Positions 12,032-22,145 of a stretch of 64,000 nt of DNA are shown here, piece after piece. Each line of letters starts with the position of its first letter. The first letter of the stretch is position 1. Made by a program: the position numbers and the translations under genes. The DNA is from Epichloe hybrida. Its lineage: Eukaryota; Ascomycota; Sordariomycetes; Hypocreales; Clavicipitaceae. The stretch is from the NCBI GenBank assembly GCA_019022495.1, contig JAFEKR010000009.1, positions 1,054,001 to 1,118,000 on the forward strand, given 5' to 3'. Below the pieces are notes generated by a model. That model saw nothing but the letters and a program-made list of their open reading frames with translations, was not told the origin of the DNA and searched no databases.

Positions 12032-12573
12032 TTTGTTTTCGCGACTTCATCGCGAGATTTCCCCCCTTCAATTGTTAAAGCATTTGCATTACTTGAGCCA
12101 AAAAAAAAAAAAAAAACTTCTGGTCTGCGCTCAGTATTGTTGGGGCAATGCCAAATTCTGGGACAACGGGACAAGGGGAGTGATGTAAACCACAAAATTG
12201 CGCAAGGGGAAAACTTACTAGTAACCTCGACCTTCTCCACAGAGCGTGTGCGAGTTGAGGCGGGGTGAGGTGAGATGGCTTGGCGTATTGGACTTGTACG
12301 GATGAAAGGGCGGAATGGATGTTTTGCGAAACACTGCGGGAAGCAAATGGACTTAAAAACTGAGACTAAAGATGATATTCTCGCGAGCAACTCTCCTGTT
12401 ACAAGGCGAGTAACCTTGATGTGGGCGTGTACCTTCCAAATGTCCGAGTAGACGAGTAACCCGAATCGATTAATAGGTAATACGTGGAAAAAATGGATTT
12501 ATCAAAACCCCCGGGCGCAGCGGACGAGCGTATAGAACAAATTGGACAAGCGGACAGCCTCGAAAAAAATCGC
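12032..12573. other. Convergent intergenic region (carrier / PNPOx-like)
   Basis: It holds a run of about 16 adenines near 12101-12117 and otherwise unstructured 3' sequence of both genes. A small extra exon of the flavoprotein gene could lie here if its last codons are a splice donor (see that gene). No other gene is seen. Confidence 0.5.
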
Positions 12574-13619
12574 TTACTGACCATTGACCAAGCCGGAATC
12601 CGGAACGACAGCCCAGTCCCGCACAGTTCCTTTCCAGTCACTTATCCTAACGTCCTTGATATTGACAATGATGACTCGAACTTCCTCTCCGTCCACGAAA
12701 TGACTACCTCGGGCCCCGGCCCCGGCCCCGGCCCCGGCCCCGGCCCCGGCCCCCGAGTTACTGTCGGGACGGAAAATGGGCTCTCCCTCCTCAAAGGTAT
12801 TATTGGCCAAGTGCTGGTCCGTAAAGTACTTTTCCTCCTCAGATCCAGACGGTGCCAGGTGTGCTTCCCCTCCTATGGTAGCGCTGATGCTGGACACGGC
12901 GGAGGAGTTGAGATTGAGCAATAGCGAGGCGAGGCTGGAACGTTGTTCCGGCCCCGGTGAGCCGCCGGACATGCGACGACCCTGAGTCGGCGGTCGATGA
13001 GAAACCCCTAGGGAAGGGGGGCTTGAGTTAGCCGATTTCCGAACACGGTGGGTGGGCGGAGCTGAGGAGCGAGCGGGCCCTGAAACGCACAGTCATGAAC
13101 GAGGAGAGACACGTTGGGATTGCCAACAATGTTGGTCGTCTTGCGTGATTTGGGATTCGTCGTCATGATAATCACGGGGGCGGAGGAGTACGGCGTTGAA
13201 GGCAGGTAGGTGTAGTTCATGAGCGAGACATTGGGCACGTTGTCTGTGCATGTCGCGAGATGGAGCTATGGGAGTCGAACGAGGTCAGGTCAGGTAGCTT
13301 GTAGACTTGGGAAAGTTTTCATTTTTCGTGCCGAAAGGTGTAGTCTGCATGTTTTTGCGGGAAAAAAAAAAGGGCATTGATGTCAAAAAAAAAAAAAAAG
13401 GAGGAAGGAAGGCATCTTGGCGTTTGATGGCGGGGTAGATACGGAACTTACGAATCGGGCATTTTCGAGACATTGTACCACTTCTTGAGGCAGACTGGTG
13501 GTGGTTTGTTTGTGGGTGTCGCCTCCTGAGGCCTCGTAGTTGAGGGGAATCTTGTCCATGGCCGGGCGGTATGTTGGATGAAGATGTTCATCGGCTTGGC
13601 GCGGTTGGGCCTCGTACAT
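12574..13619 (-). CDS. Pyridoxamine 5'-phosphate oxidase-like FMN-binding protein
   Basis: Three exons, 13619-13452, 13265-13091 and 13007-12574, encode 258 residues. The exons join as NARF|LHLATCTDNVPNVSLMNYTYLPS and LLVHD|WVSHRPPTQGRR, a continuous split-barrel sequence of the fungal PNPOx-like family. Further motifs are VIIMTTNPKSRKTTNIVGNPNVS and SSLASLLLNLNSSAVSSISATI, then an SEEEKYFTDQHLANNTFEE segment and GEEVRVIIVNIKDVRISDWKG. Family members bind FMN or related cofactors. True pyridoxine oxidase activity is not implied, and the substrate is unknown. Two in-frame starts exist (13619 and 13559). The final codons AAT GGT CAG TAA could instead be a donor (CA|GTAAGC) leading to a short extra exon. 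A hexanucleotide repeat encodes a Gly-Ala run inside exon 3. It diverges from MCC-alpha. Confidence 0.85.
12712..12753. repeat. (GGCCCC)7 hexanucleotide repeat inside a coding exon
   Basis: Seven uninterrupted GGCCCC units on the + strand translate on the - strand as alternating Gly-Ala in the PNPOx-like protein, inserted just before the conserved GEEVRVI strand. The repeat length is a multiple of three, so unit gains and losses preserve the frame. Confidence 0.9.
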
Positions 13620-14444
13620 GGACGAAGTGTTCGAAGTGTGCGGGAGGTCACCCGACCCGCCGATTTGATTGCCTTGTCATGGCGATGGGGATCAGAGGAT
13701 CTGGGAGGTGCCCCGCTTTCCCAAGCGTTTCTCTACGCTGATTGGAGAAATCATGCAGGCAGATCTCATGGATAATGCGTATTATTCGGTATCAATTCTA
13801 ACCTTGCGAGGTCTTGCTTGATTGTTCTCTGTTCTTGTGTTTGCTTGAGAAAGAGGCTTTCCTTTCATGTTGACACTATAGAGCTGAAGCAGCCCGCAAG
13901 CAGACGGTCGCGCTGAAATTGTTTAAGAGGGCCATCTAGGCACAGATTTGGCCAATGGTATTGCGCCCTTCTTATTCACGTTCCTCAAATCCAAAGCCAT
14001 CACATCTGTAGTTTAAGTCAAGCTTACGCGGACTGATGATGGTTGGAATTGTAGTGGCTAACCTTGAAGAATTCTACAATGTTCCCAGTTCCCAATATAG
14101 CCTGTTCATCTCCCAGTGTCAATGTTAAAACCCGGCAATTTGGGCGCCGACTGGCAGATCTGATCTACAATCATCTGCCAGCTGCGTGACGTCTGACGTC
14201 GGCTGTTGAAGTGCAGCTTACATATGTATGCAGCTTGGCATCGCGGCTACATTCGGCTCCCCGCGGTCGGCAAGTGGCACAGCGCGTTCCTGCCACGACC
14301 AGTCCCCACGGCCTCGTTTTCCCCGGAATCCCTCTCCCTTTGAAACTTTTCAAATCTCTTCCATGGCCGTGTCCTCCGCTTGGGGATACTCTGTTTCATG
14401 CCATTTCTAGAGATATATACTCCTTATCAGATCAGATCGTCACC
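13620..14444. promoter_or_regulatory. Divergent promoter region, PNPOx-like / MCC-alpha
   Basis: 825 bases between divergent starts. The only motif that stands out is a direct duplication of TGACGTC at 14187-14200, listed separately. No ORF of substance. Confidence 0.45.
14187..14200. promoter_or_regulatory. Tandem CRE-like sites (TGACGTC twice)
   Basis: Two abutting TGACGTC heptamers lie about 245 bases upstream of the MCC-alpha start. TGACGTCA-type sites bind CREB/ATF-family bZIP factors such as fungal AtfA. Regulation of this gene by such a factor is inference. Confidence 0.4.
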
Positions 14445-16808
14445 ATGCGCTCCATCAGAGGAGCCAGCCGCCTTCCATTGAGGCCCCTCCCTCGCTACCT
14501 CTCCACGTCGTCGTCGTCGTCGTCGTCGTCGGCTCCCAAGACAGCCAAGACAAATGCTCTCAGCTCTGTGCTCATTGCCAACCGTGGTGAGATTGCCATC
14601 CGAATCAATCGCACTGCGGAGCGCATGGGAATCCGCGCCACCACTGTCTACACAGACGTCGATGCTGGCTCGTGGCATGCTTCGACCGGATTTCAGTCAT
14701 TAGGGCTTGGTCCTGCCAATGGCTACCTCGACGGAGACAAGATGATTGCCCTGGCCAAGAAGCATGGTATTCAGGCCTTGCATCCTGGCTACGGATTTCT
14801 TTCCGAGAACGCGCAGTTCGCCGAAAAATGTGAGAAGGAGGGCATCGTCTTCGTCGGCCCCCCCGCGACAGCCATGGCCGACATGGGCAACAAGGCGAGG
14901 AGTAAGGAAATCATGTCGGCCGCCAACGTGCCTTGTGTACCTGGGTACCATGGCTCGGAGCAGGGTGAGCAGGAGCTGCTTCAATATGCCAAGGACATCA
15001 CTTTCCCTGTGCTGCTGAAGAGCGTACGAGGCGGTGGTGGCAAGGGCATGCGAATTGTCATGACTGAGGACGAATTCATGACCCAGCTGAAGAGCGCGCG
15101 AGCCGAGGCGCGAGCCTCATTCGGCGAAGGCGGCGAGGTTATGCTGGTGGAAAAGTATATTGTACGGCCACGTCACGTCGAAGTGCAGGTATTTGCTGAT
15201 AAGCATGGCAACACTGTTGCCCTGGGCGAGCGCGACTGCAGTATCCAGAGACGCCATCAAAAAGTGCTTGAGGAATCTCCCGCTCCTGACCTGGATGAGG
15301 CTACGAGACAAGATCTGTGGGATAAAGCCCGCAAGGCGGCGTCGGCGGTGGGCTATGTCGGTGCTGGCACTGTTGAGTTCATCCTCGACAAGGACAGCGG
15401 CAAATTCTACTTTATGGAGATGAATACGAGACTTCAGGTTGAGCATCCCGTCACTGAGATGGTGACTGGCCTGGATCTGGTCGAGTGGCAATTCCGCGTT
15501 GCCGCTGGAGAAGAGCTGCCTCTTAAACAGCCACAGGTTGAGGAGCAGATGAGGAAGCTCGGCGCCGCCATTGAGGCTCGCGTATATGCCGAGAACCCCG
15601 AGAAAGGCTTCATGCCTGACTCTGGCAAGCTCGTTCACGCCGTACTGCCCGACTCAGTCCTTGCCGACCCGGATGTCAGATTGGACTGGGGTTTCGGCTC
15701 TGGCAGCACTGTGTCAGAAGCCTATGATGGCATGATTGCCAAGCTGATTGTGCGAGGAGAGAACCGCGAGCAGGCTATTGCCAAAATGGCAGCCGCGCTA
15801 CGAGCGTTCGAAATCGTTGGTGTCAGCACCAATGTCGAATTCCTCAAGCGTCTGTGCTACTCGCCAGCTTTCATCCAAGGCGACGTGGAGACTGGCTTCA
15901 TCGAGAAGTGGAGGGACGAGCTCTTCAAGCCCAGACACATCAACGACGAAGTTTTCGCTCAAGCGGCGCTCGGCGTGCTCAACCTGCAGTGCAAGGACAG
16001 CAAGCCACATGGGCTGACGCTTGGGTTCGGCGAAGCGAGTGCTTCAGCCGAGCGCAAGCTGGCATTCAAGGTACTCGATGGATACAGCGAGAAGGAAGGT
16101 GAGGTTGTTGATGCTGCCGTTACACAGACCGGACACCACCTGTACAATGTTTCCATTTCACGCAAGGGACATGACACTACCGTTTTCGAAAACGTCGCCA
16201 CCGAGCCCCAGGCCGAAGGCGCCGTTGTGAAGCTGCAGACGTATTTCCCATCCGAGAGGATACTGTCGTCTGTTGTACCGCAGACGCAAGAAAACGACAC
16301 CAAGATTACCGTCTTTCAGCACGGTGTCAAGACCGACCTTGCCCTTCTGCCCCCGACATGGTATGAGAAGGCACTGGGTCTCAGGGAGATTGCTGCCTCG
16401 GTAGTCGCCCCGATGCCCTGCAAGATCATGAAGAATGAGGTGGTTGAGGGACAGGAGGTCAAGAAGGGAACCCCTCTTGTAGTGTAAGTGGAAGGATATC
16501 GGCTGCCTTTGTTGTCATCTTCCAACCAATCCGAACTCACGCGTCTTCTAGTATCGAGTCAATGAAGATGGAGACGGTGATTAGATCGCCGCAGGACGGC
16601 GTGGTCAAGAAACTGGCCCACAAGGAGGGTGTAAGTACAGCTGTCTTGCTCATATTTCATATCCGTCCTTGTTCACTTTCCTTTTCTGGTAAAAGAGAGA
16701 GGTGAATACCTCAAGTTGTTAGACACTGACATGCATTGGCAGGACATTTGCAAGGCAGGCACGATTTTGGTTCTGTTCGAGGAGGACCCGGCCAAGAAGG
16801 AAACATAG
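14445..16808 (+). CDS. mccA: Methylcrotonoyl-CoA carboxylase, biotinylated alpha subunit
   Basis: Three exons, 14445-16483, 16552-16630 and 16743-16808, encode 727 residues, standard for the family. The first 30 or so residues are Arg- and Ser-rich without acids, a mitochondrial targeting sequence that includes a Ser run. Next come the biotin carboxylase domain (VLIANRGEIAIRI), the ATP-grasp glycine loop (SVRGGGGKGMRIV), GERDCSIQRRHQKVLEESP, and the catalytic EMNTRLQVEHPVTEMVTG. The C-terminal biotinyl domain is split by introns and holds the biotin lysine in ESMKM (Lys685). The enzyme carboxylates 3-methylcrotonyl-CoA in mitochondrial leucine breakdown, with a separate beta subunit not in this window. 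EMNTRLQVEHPVTE also occurs in propionyl-CoA carboxylase-type subunits, but overall similarity and length favour MCC. Confidence 0.94.
14508..14532. repeat. TCG trinucleotide run in the mccA targeting sequence
   Basis: About eight TCG codons encode a serine run between the basic presequence and the biotin carboxylase domain, probably the region removed on mitochondrial import. Confidence 0.8.
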
Positions 16809-17161
16809 CAGGTTCATATTGGCGTTTGACGGCGGTTTGTGGTTCACGGCAGGTACAATGTGTTCGTAGCAAGCATGGGTAGCATGGGCAGCGTGTGAAT
16901 GATGACGTATATTAGGGTGACGATTGCGTCGTACGTTGTCACAAAGATGCGCCGTCGCTGTGAAGGATGGTTGTCATGATGAAGTTGACGAAAGAAGTCC
17001 AAGATGAACAAGTAAAGGAGCACATAGGAGAGACAAGAACTAAATGACAAAAGAAGAAAGGGAGGGGGGAAACAGAAAACAATATCACTTCCGGCAGGCA
17101 TCCTAGCCTGCACTACTGCGGTTTGTGAACTGTCGATGCACGCATTATCCAGGCATATCCA
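16809..17161. other. Convergent intergenic region (mccA / amidoligase)
   Basis: 353 bases of 3' flanking sequence. The imperfect GCATGGGTAGCATGGGCAGC near 16873 is the only visible repetition. No gene seen. Confidence 0.5.
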
Positions 17162-18533
17162 TCATCTAGACATCATCTTTCTATAGTCATCGGGGAGATG
17201 CCTGGCCATTTTAGACTTTTTTGCCGCTTTCCCAATCTTGATCCACCATTTCTCAAGGCGTTCCGTGTACTTGGGGTCGGCGGGGTGAGTGTATTCCGAG
17301 AATCGCTTGAGCAGGTTCTACCATGGAAAAAAAACGAGGATCAGTTGTGACAAGGGGGGATCGCCCGCCAAGAGGGATTATTTTTTTTTAAATTTTTTTT
17401 TTAAAAAAAAAGCCAACAATTACAAGGGGAAGGAAAAGGGGGGGGGGGGGACAGACCGGACATACCTCGTCCAAAGCCAGCGTGATAAAGGCCAGCACAA
17501 AGGCCACCCACGCCAGCGTCCCCCTCGTGTTCAAGAACTGGTTTCCTCCGCGGAACTCGACGGTCCCCGTGCACCTGCCCGTCCTGGGGTGCGGGAAGAC
17601 GTTCTGGAAGTTCCAGAGGACGTACCGGTCGGCCTGCATGTAGGCGTACACGTCGGCCTCGGAGGGCAGGCGGCGTATCTCGGCGGCGACCTGCTTCAGG
17701 CCCGCGGTGGACTTGCTGCTGCTGCTGCTGCTGCTGTTGTCGTTGTCGTTGTCGTTGTCGTTATCCCCCCGGAGCAGCAGCAGCGTCTCGTGGAGGCGGG
17801 AGCCGGCGCTCTGGCTGTTGGGCCGGCAGTACTGGCTGGAGCGGCGGGCGGCGGGGAGCATCGACGACACAAAGTCCTCGTGGGCGACGGCGGCAAAGGC
17901 GATCTTCTTGAGGGCGCCGAGGCTGAACTTGTTCCTGCTTCTGCGCGAGACGGGCGTGACGTGGACGTGGCCGCCGCAGGAGGCGTCGCGCTGGGGGCTG
18001 AAGTGCACGCGCATGGCTTCCCAGAAGTCGCTCAGGATGCGGGAGACGTGGAGGGTCGTGTCGAGGCGGGGGGAGACGACTTCCATGCATACTGGTGAGA
18101 GAGAGTGAGTGAGTGAGCGTGAGTGAGGGTAAGAGTGAGTGAGAATGAAAATGAGAGTGAGAATGAAAATGAGAGTGAGTGAGTGAGTGAGCGTGAGTGA
18201 GGGTAAGAGTGAGTGAGAATGAAAATGAGAGTGAGTGAGAATGAGAATGTGAGTGAGAATGATATCCAACATACCATACGGCCGAAGCCGTTTGAGCGAG
18301 CCATCTCGTGTGACGAACCACTTGCCGCCGTAGTACTCGGGATGCTTGCTGTACCTCGAGCAGTCGTCGTGGACGGCATCGATGCCTCTGTTCTGCAGCT
18401 TCTGCGCCAGCTGCCTGTACCAGTCGACGTTGGTGAAGGACTCTCCGCCGCCGTACGGTTTCCCAATCGTCTCGATCTCCACGCCAAAGTTGTAGTGTCT
18501 CATGCCGCGAGACCTGGATGAGGCGAGAAACAT
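17162..18533 (-). CDS. Amidoligase (glutamate-cysteine-ligase-like COOH-NH2 ligase)
   Basis: Three exons, 18533-18275, 18091-17466 and 17317-17162, encode 346 residues. MRHYNFGVEIETIG carries the N-terminal acidic metal-site motif of the glutamine-synthetase-fold amidoligase family (recalled Pfam PF12224). KWFVTRDGSL, MEVVSPRL and the family's histidine signature CGGHVHV follow, then GTVEFRGGNQFLN near the end. The C-terminus is basic (KWWIKIGKAAKKSK). A low-complexity insert of Asn-Asp pairs and serines (about 17705-17765 on the + strand) sits between conserved blocks. The family joins a carboxylate to an amine using ATP. The substrates of the fungal branch are unknown. An internal Met ten residues in (18503) is an alternative start. 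It is divergently paired with a gamma-glutamylcyclotransferase gene. Both introns are low complexity, the first made of GTGA/GAGT-type repeats. Confidence 0.85.
18092..18274. repeat. Simple-repeat intron: GTGA/GAATGA array with a 74-base duplication
   Basis: Almost the whole 183-base first intron of the amidoligase gene is GAGT/GTGA/GAATGA microsatellite-like sequence on the + strand. A block of about 60 bases (around 18105-18160) recurs with a 74-base offset (around 18175-18235). On the coding strand it becomes an uninterrupted polypyrimidine-rich CACTCACTC tract running into the CACCAG acceptor. Confidence 0.9.
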
Positions 18534-19212
18534 TTTGGGGGGGGAGGGGAAGGGGGGAAGAGTCTCGTGCTTGGCCCCTTTCTTATATGTACACGGTGAG
18601 ACATGCACCGAGGGTCATGGGGATCCAAGTTTTCCAGGCATTGTTACCATCATGTGCTGTGCTGTGCTTCTGCCATCAAGCATGCTCTTTTTATTCATAA
18701 ATAACTTTATTATGGACCGACCCGTGTTGAAGCTTCTTTCTGATTTGACCTTTGTAGCCGCCCGACAGGCACCCACCCCCCTCTTTCGTCCCCAGTTTCA
18801 AAAACGCAACCTGAAAAGGCGTGGGAGGATGATGAAAAATTTAAAAAAATCAGATTCTTTCTTTAAAGGAAAGCCCGCAACACGCTCTGTTGGCACTGAA
18901 CGTGGTGCAGCTCCATTGGTCACGGTGATTGCTGCCCAACAAGACATGGCACGTCCGTCAGCTCCACAGCCTTCCCCCTCCGACGAGACGGCATGAAACG
19001 GTTCCTTTTTCATCTTCTTCTTTTCTTTGCAGATGGGAGAGACCAGAAAAATGAGGGACTTTCCCCTCCCCCTCTTTCTTTTTTCGTATGATTAATTTCC
19101 CTTTGCTTCACTCAATTCCTTCCCATCCAATGACAACAGAGTTGAGGAGCCCCGCTTGGCCTCGGGGAGCGTGACAACGGAACAACGCAACGACGAACAA
19201 CAAAGTAACACC
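18534..19212. promoter_or_regulatory. Shared divergent promoter, amidoligase / cyclotransferase
   Basis: 679 bases lie between the two divergent start codons. It holds guanine runs just upstream of the amidoligase start and pyrimidine-rich sequence before the cyclotransferase start. No ORF in it resembles a gene. Co-regulation of the pair is inference from this layout. Confidence 0.45.
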
Positions 19213-19956
19213 ATGACGACAACAACAACAACAACAACAACACCTGATGACGAGGCATGGGCGGGTGAGGCTCGGCAGGCCAAGTACTACTTTGCTTACG
19301 GCAGCAACCTGTACATGAGACAGATGCAGCGGCGATGTCCCAACAGCAGGTACGTCGGATTCGGGCGGCTGCCCAATTTCCGATGGCAAATCAACCAGCG
19401 CGGTTTCGCAAACGTGGTTGCCGCAGAAGGCCATTGGGTCGACGGGCTGGTGTACGAGATCGACGACGGCGACGAGGGGAAGCTCGATGTCAGCGAGGGC
19501 GTCTCCAAGGGTGCCTACGAGAAGAGGCACATGGCCGTGCTGGTCAAGCTGGCCGGCTGCTCGCTGTATCGCCGCCCCGTGTCGTGGCTGGTTGCCCGCG
19601 GAGGACCGTCGCTCGCTCGCAAGACGGCCAAGCACCGCCATGGCAAGAACAAGTCCCATCCTCATCTTCTCGATTGCCTTGAGCGCCTTGAGCGCCAGGC
19701 GAGCAATGTTCTTGTTTACATGAGCCTCCTTCACGTCGCCGATAGTGGGCCCAGGGACGAGTACGTCGACCGTATCAATCGCGGCTTGAGAGACGCCGTC
19801 TCGCTGGGCATGGAGGAACATTACATTCGCAATTCTATCCGGCCCTTTATCCCGGACCCAGCGGCCTTGAGTCACGAAACACCCGCCTCTACGAGGGACT
19901 CTACGCGGAACTCTACGAGAAACAACTCCCCCCACGGAGTCAACGTGGAAGAATGA
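19213..19956 (+). CDS. Gamma-glutamylcyclotransferase-like protein
   Basis: Single exon, 247 residues, starting at the ATG at 19213 (an upstream in-frame TTG at 19156 is not a credible start). After a threonine run from ACA codons, the GGCT/AIG2 fold begins YYFAYGSNLYMRQMQRR, with the substrate-binding YGSN loop. LDVSEGVSKGAYEKRHM carries the catalytic Glu at residue 95. The rest of the domain reads through LYRRPVSWLVA and LERQASNVLVYMSLLH to VDRINRGLRDAV and HYIRNSIRPFIP. The tail is a short Ser/Thr/Arg/Asn repeat. Family enzymes release 5-oxoproline from gamma-glutamyl amines, including gamma-glutamyl peptides or epsilon-lysine adducts. It is adjacent to and divergent from an amidoligase, suggesting that one enzyme could remove what the other adds. 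The true substrate is unknown. Confidence 0.9.
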   Translation: MTTTTTTTTTPDDEAWAGEARQAKYYFAYGSNLYMRQMQRRCPNSRYVGFGRLPNFRWQINQRGFANVVAAEGHWVDGLVYEIDDGDEGKLDVSEGVSKGAYEKRHMAVLVKLAGCSLYRRPVSWLVARGGPSLARKTAKHRHGKNKSHPHLLDCLERLERQASNVLVYMSLLHVADSGPRDEYVDRINRGLRDAVSLGMEEHYIRNSIRPFIPDPAALSHETPASTRDSTRNSTRNNSPHGVNVEE

Positions 19957-20062
19957 AAGGGAGGGGGCGGGGGGTAGGGGCAATAATCGGTGCACAATCA
20001 AAGTAATGCAAAATAAAATCAAAATAGCGTCATCACAATCTACTTTTGGGAAAGGGGGGTCC

Positions 20063-21321
20063 TCAATAGCTCGTCGCATTGTACAACCACGTCAACAACG
20101 TCGAATTGTGCGGGATTGGGCCCTCCCCAGCATGAACCAGCACCTTGGGACGACAAATCGACTTGAGAGCCATTTTCTTGCCGTCCTCGACCCTCTCCAC
20201 AAACAAGCCCGGCGCAATGTCAAACAAGTACTTTGTGTGGCGCCGGGCCGACGAGTCCGGCGACGTCCCCGACAAGTCAATCGTGCGGCCACCGTCCGCC
20301 AAGTTGGTGCACTCGTAGACCTCGAGGCGCGAGCTCGCTGTTTTGAGAGGCCATTTCAGCCAGAATATGTTGGTGGACGTGTGCAGGCTGTGCGCCAGAT
20401 CAGCAGCCGGCTGGACGATGCCCTTTCCAAGTGAGCTCTGCAGTTCCAGGGTCGACATCCTTGGGAAAATCACGGTGAGATACGACGATAAATCTTTGCA
20501 GATCAGGTAGAGATACGAGTCTCTTCTGGATTTGAAGGGCTTCTGGGAGCTCAGCGCCTTGAGGGTTTCGCTTCTCCATTCTCGGCATCGTTCTTCGTCT
20601 TCAAGGCGCGTCAAGGACCGAGCCATAGATTAGAAAATGAACCTCGCATATTCTCTTCGCTTTACACATGTCGTGTGCAAAGGGGTACCCTTTTTGACGT
20701 ACCTCGTGTTTTTGCCATGGCCTTCTCGATACCAGCAATCCATGAAAGAGTCGAGTCATCGCCCGAGTCATCCAGCGGACAGTAAAAGGGCTTGGAAAAG
20801 AGCGCCAGCCACAGATAGTGCATGATGCCCGCGACAACGTGGTACTCGTCTCCGTGATGCACAGCCAAGCACCGCCTGCCCGGCTCCCGGAGCAGCGACA
20901 AAAGCTTGGCAGCCTGCTGGGCCGGCGCCTTCTTCAATTGACCGGCCGAGACGGCATCCAGAGTAGCCGGCAGTCTGTTGTCCACCCACCGGTGGACTTT
21001 GTTGCACAGGGACTTGTACGTCTCTCTGGCCTCCGACTCGGTGATGTCTTGCCGGTGCGTCTGCAGTCGGAATATCTGGTCGCCTGCATCTCGTAGGTTC
21101 TTGTCCTTTGTCCTCAGCTGTGCCTTGATTTCCAGCGTCTCCCGCGAGAGGTGGTCGACCTTCTTCAGAAGCCTCTTGTTCTCGGCTTCGGCTATTTCAA
21201 GCCCCATCTGGCGACAATCCAGGACTTGCTCTGTGAACCGGCGGAGGGTTCGTTCATCTTGGAGTTGCTCTTCCAGGGACTTTTGCGGCCTGGTCTCTTG
21301 GGATGGAGTGTCTTCTGTCAT
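20063..21321 (-). CDS. Coiled-coil protein of unknown function
   Basis: Two exons, 21321-20703 and 20598-20063, encode 384 residues. The intron (GTACGT...TTGAAG, 104 bases) joins EKAMAKTR to DEERCREWRSET in frame. The N-terminal 100 or so residues are charged and heptad-like (LEEQLQDERTLRRFTEQVL and onward), predicting a coiled coil. The C-terminal part is mixed alpha/beta without a motif I can name: KSRRDSYLYLICKDLSSYL, then IFPRMSTLELQSSLGKG and RHTKYLFDIAPGLFV. It resembles a conserved hypothetical family of filamentous fungi, from memory only. It is convergent with the cyclotransferase, 106 bases apart, and no functional link is implied. Confidence 0.7.
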
Positions 21322-22145
21322 TTAGCTTGGGGTGAAGCGACTTTTGTTGTGCCTTTCTTGGTTGGGTCGTTGTTGTTCAATGCCAATGCCAATGCCAATA
21401 TGTGTATGTGATGTGCTGGATGTTTTCCCAAGCCGTTTTCGGTACTGGCTTTCTTTTCTCTTCTTCATAGACGGCGTTCAGATTGAGCTCAAATGAAAGG
21501 AACCAACCTCGGAGTTTCTCAAGCGACTTGTTGGCAAAGGTTCCGCATCCGCAGAGACATGGCCAGCGCGGGTTGGCAAAACCTGTCCGAGGCTCGCCTC
21601 AACAAGTGGCATTGAACTGGGCATCAAGGCCGGGTGCATACTTGGGCAGGGCGACACTTCTATCTGTACGAATTGCGGAGTACCTGTCTTTTCGACCAAG
21701 GAGGCCGCCGTGTTGTTCTCGTCAGCCAGCACAGGTGCCGACTTGTCCAATGGAATGCTGAAATTCATGGGTGATGGATGGGCTTCTCTTGGGCCGCCTG
21801 CTGGGCAGCAATGCCTGCTGAGCGTCGGCCCACTACCATGCCAGGGATCAATCAATGTGACGGATCGCATGGCGCCCTTCGAGCATAATAGAGATGGCAC
21901 GAAATGCGGCAGATGGTGTTTGGGAATCTGCACCTCTCGTATTTGTGTTTTCTGTTCGTGCGGCTATTCACGTCCCGTTCTCGTTCCACCGAGTTGCAGA
22001 CTGTTATACTTGGCCCCGTAAACAGGGCATCTGGGCCATGGGAGCCATGCATTCACTCACTCGGTCCTCTTAAGCCGTGAGTAAACAATAGCGCGCCTTT
22101 TGCATGTTAATTGACTCTTTCTTCGAATGGAAACTTGTATGCAAA
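21322..22145. promoter_or_regulatory. Divergent intergenic region (coiled-coil / Hsp70-like)
   Basis: 824 bases between divergent starts. A TGCCAA triplet repeat lies at about 21380-21398. A 151-residue ORF on the - strand (21933-21478) has no recognisable domain and is probably chance. Confidence 0.45.

Noticed and set aside
12484..12924. 146-residue plus-strand ORF over the GGCCCC repeat
   Set aside because: It is the antisense shadow of PNPOx-like exon 3; the Pro-Gly run comes from the same repeat.
13240..13290. GTTCGACTCCC on the - strand as a tRNA B-box
   Set aside because: No cloverleaf forms around it; it is the 3' end of the first intron of the PNPOx-like gene.
18032..18487. His/Ser/Leu/Thr-rich minus-strand ORFs over the amidoligase intron, resembling repeat proteins
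   Set aside because: They are readings of a GTGA-type simple repeat inside an intron.
21478..21933. 151-residue minus-strand ORF in the region upstream of the Hsp70-like gene
   Set aside because: No domain, signal peptide or codon pattern supports it.
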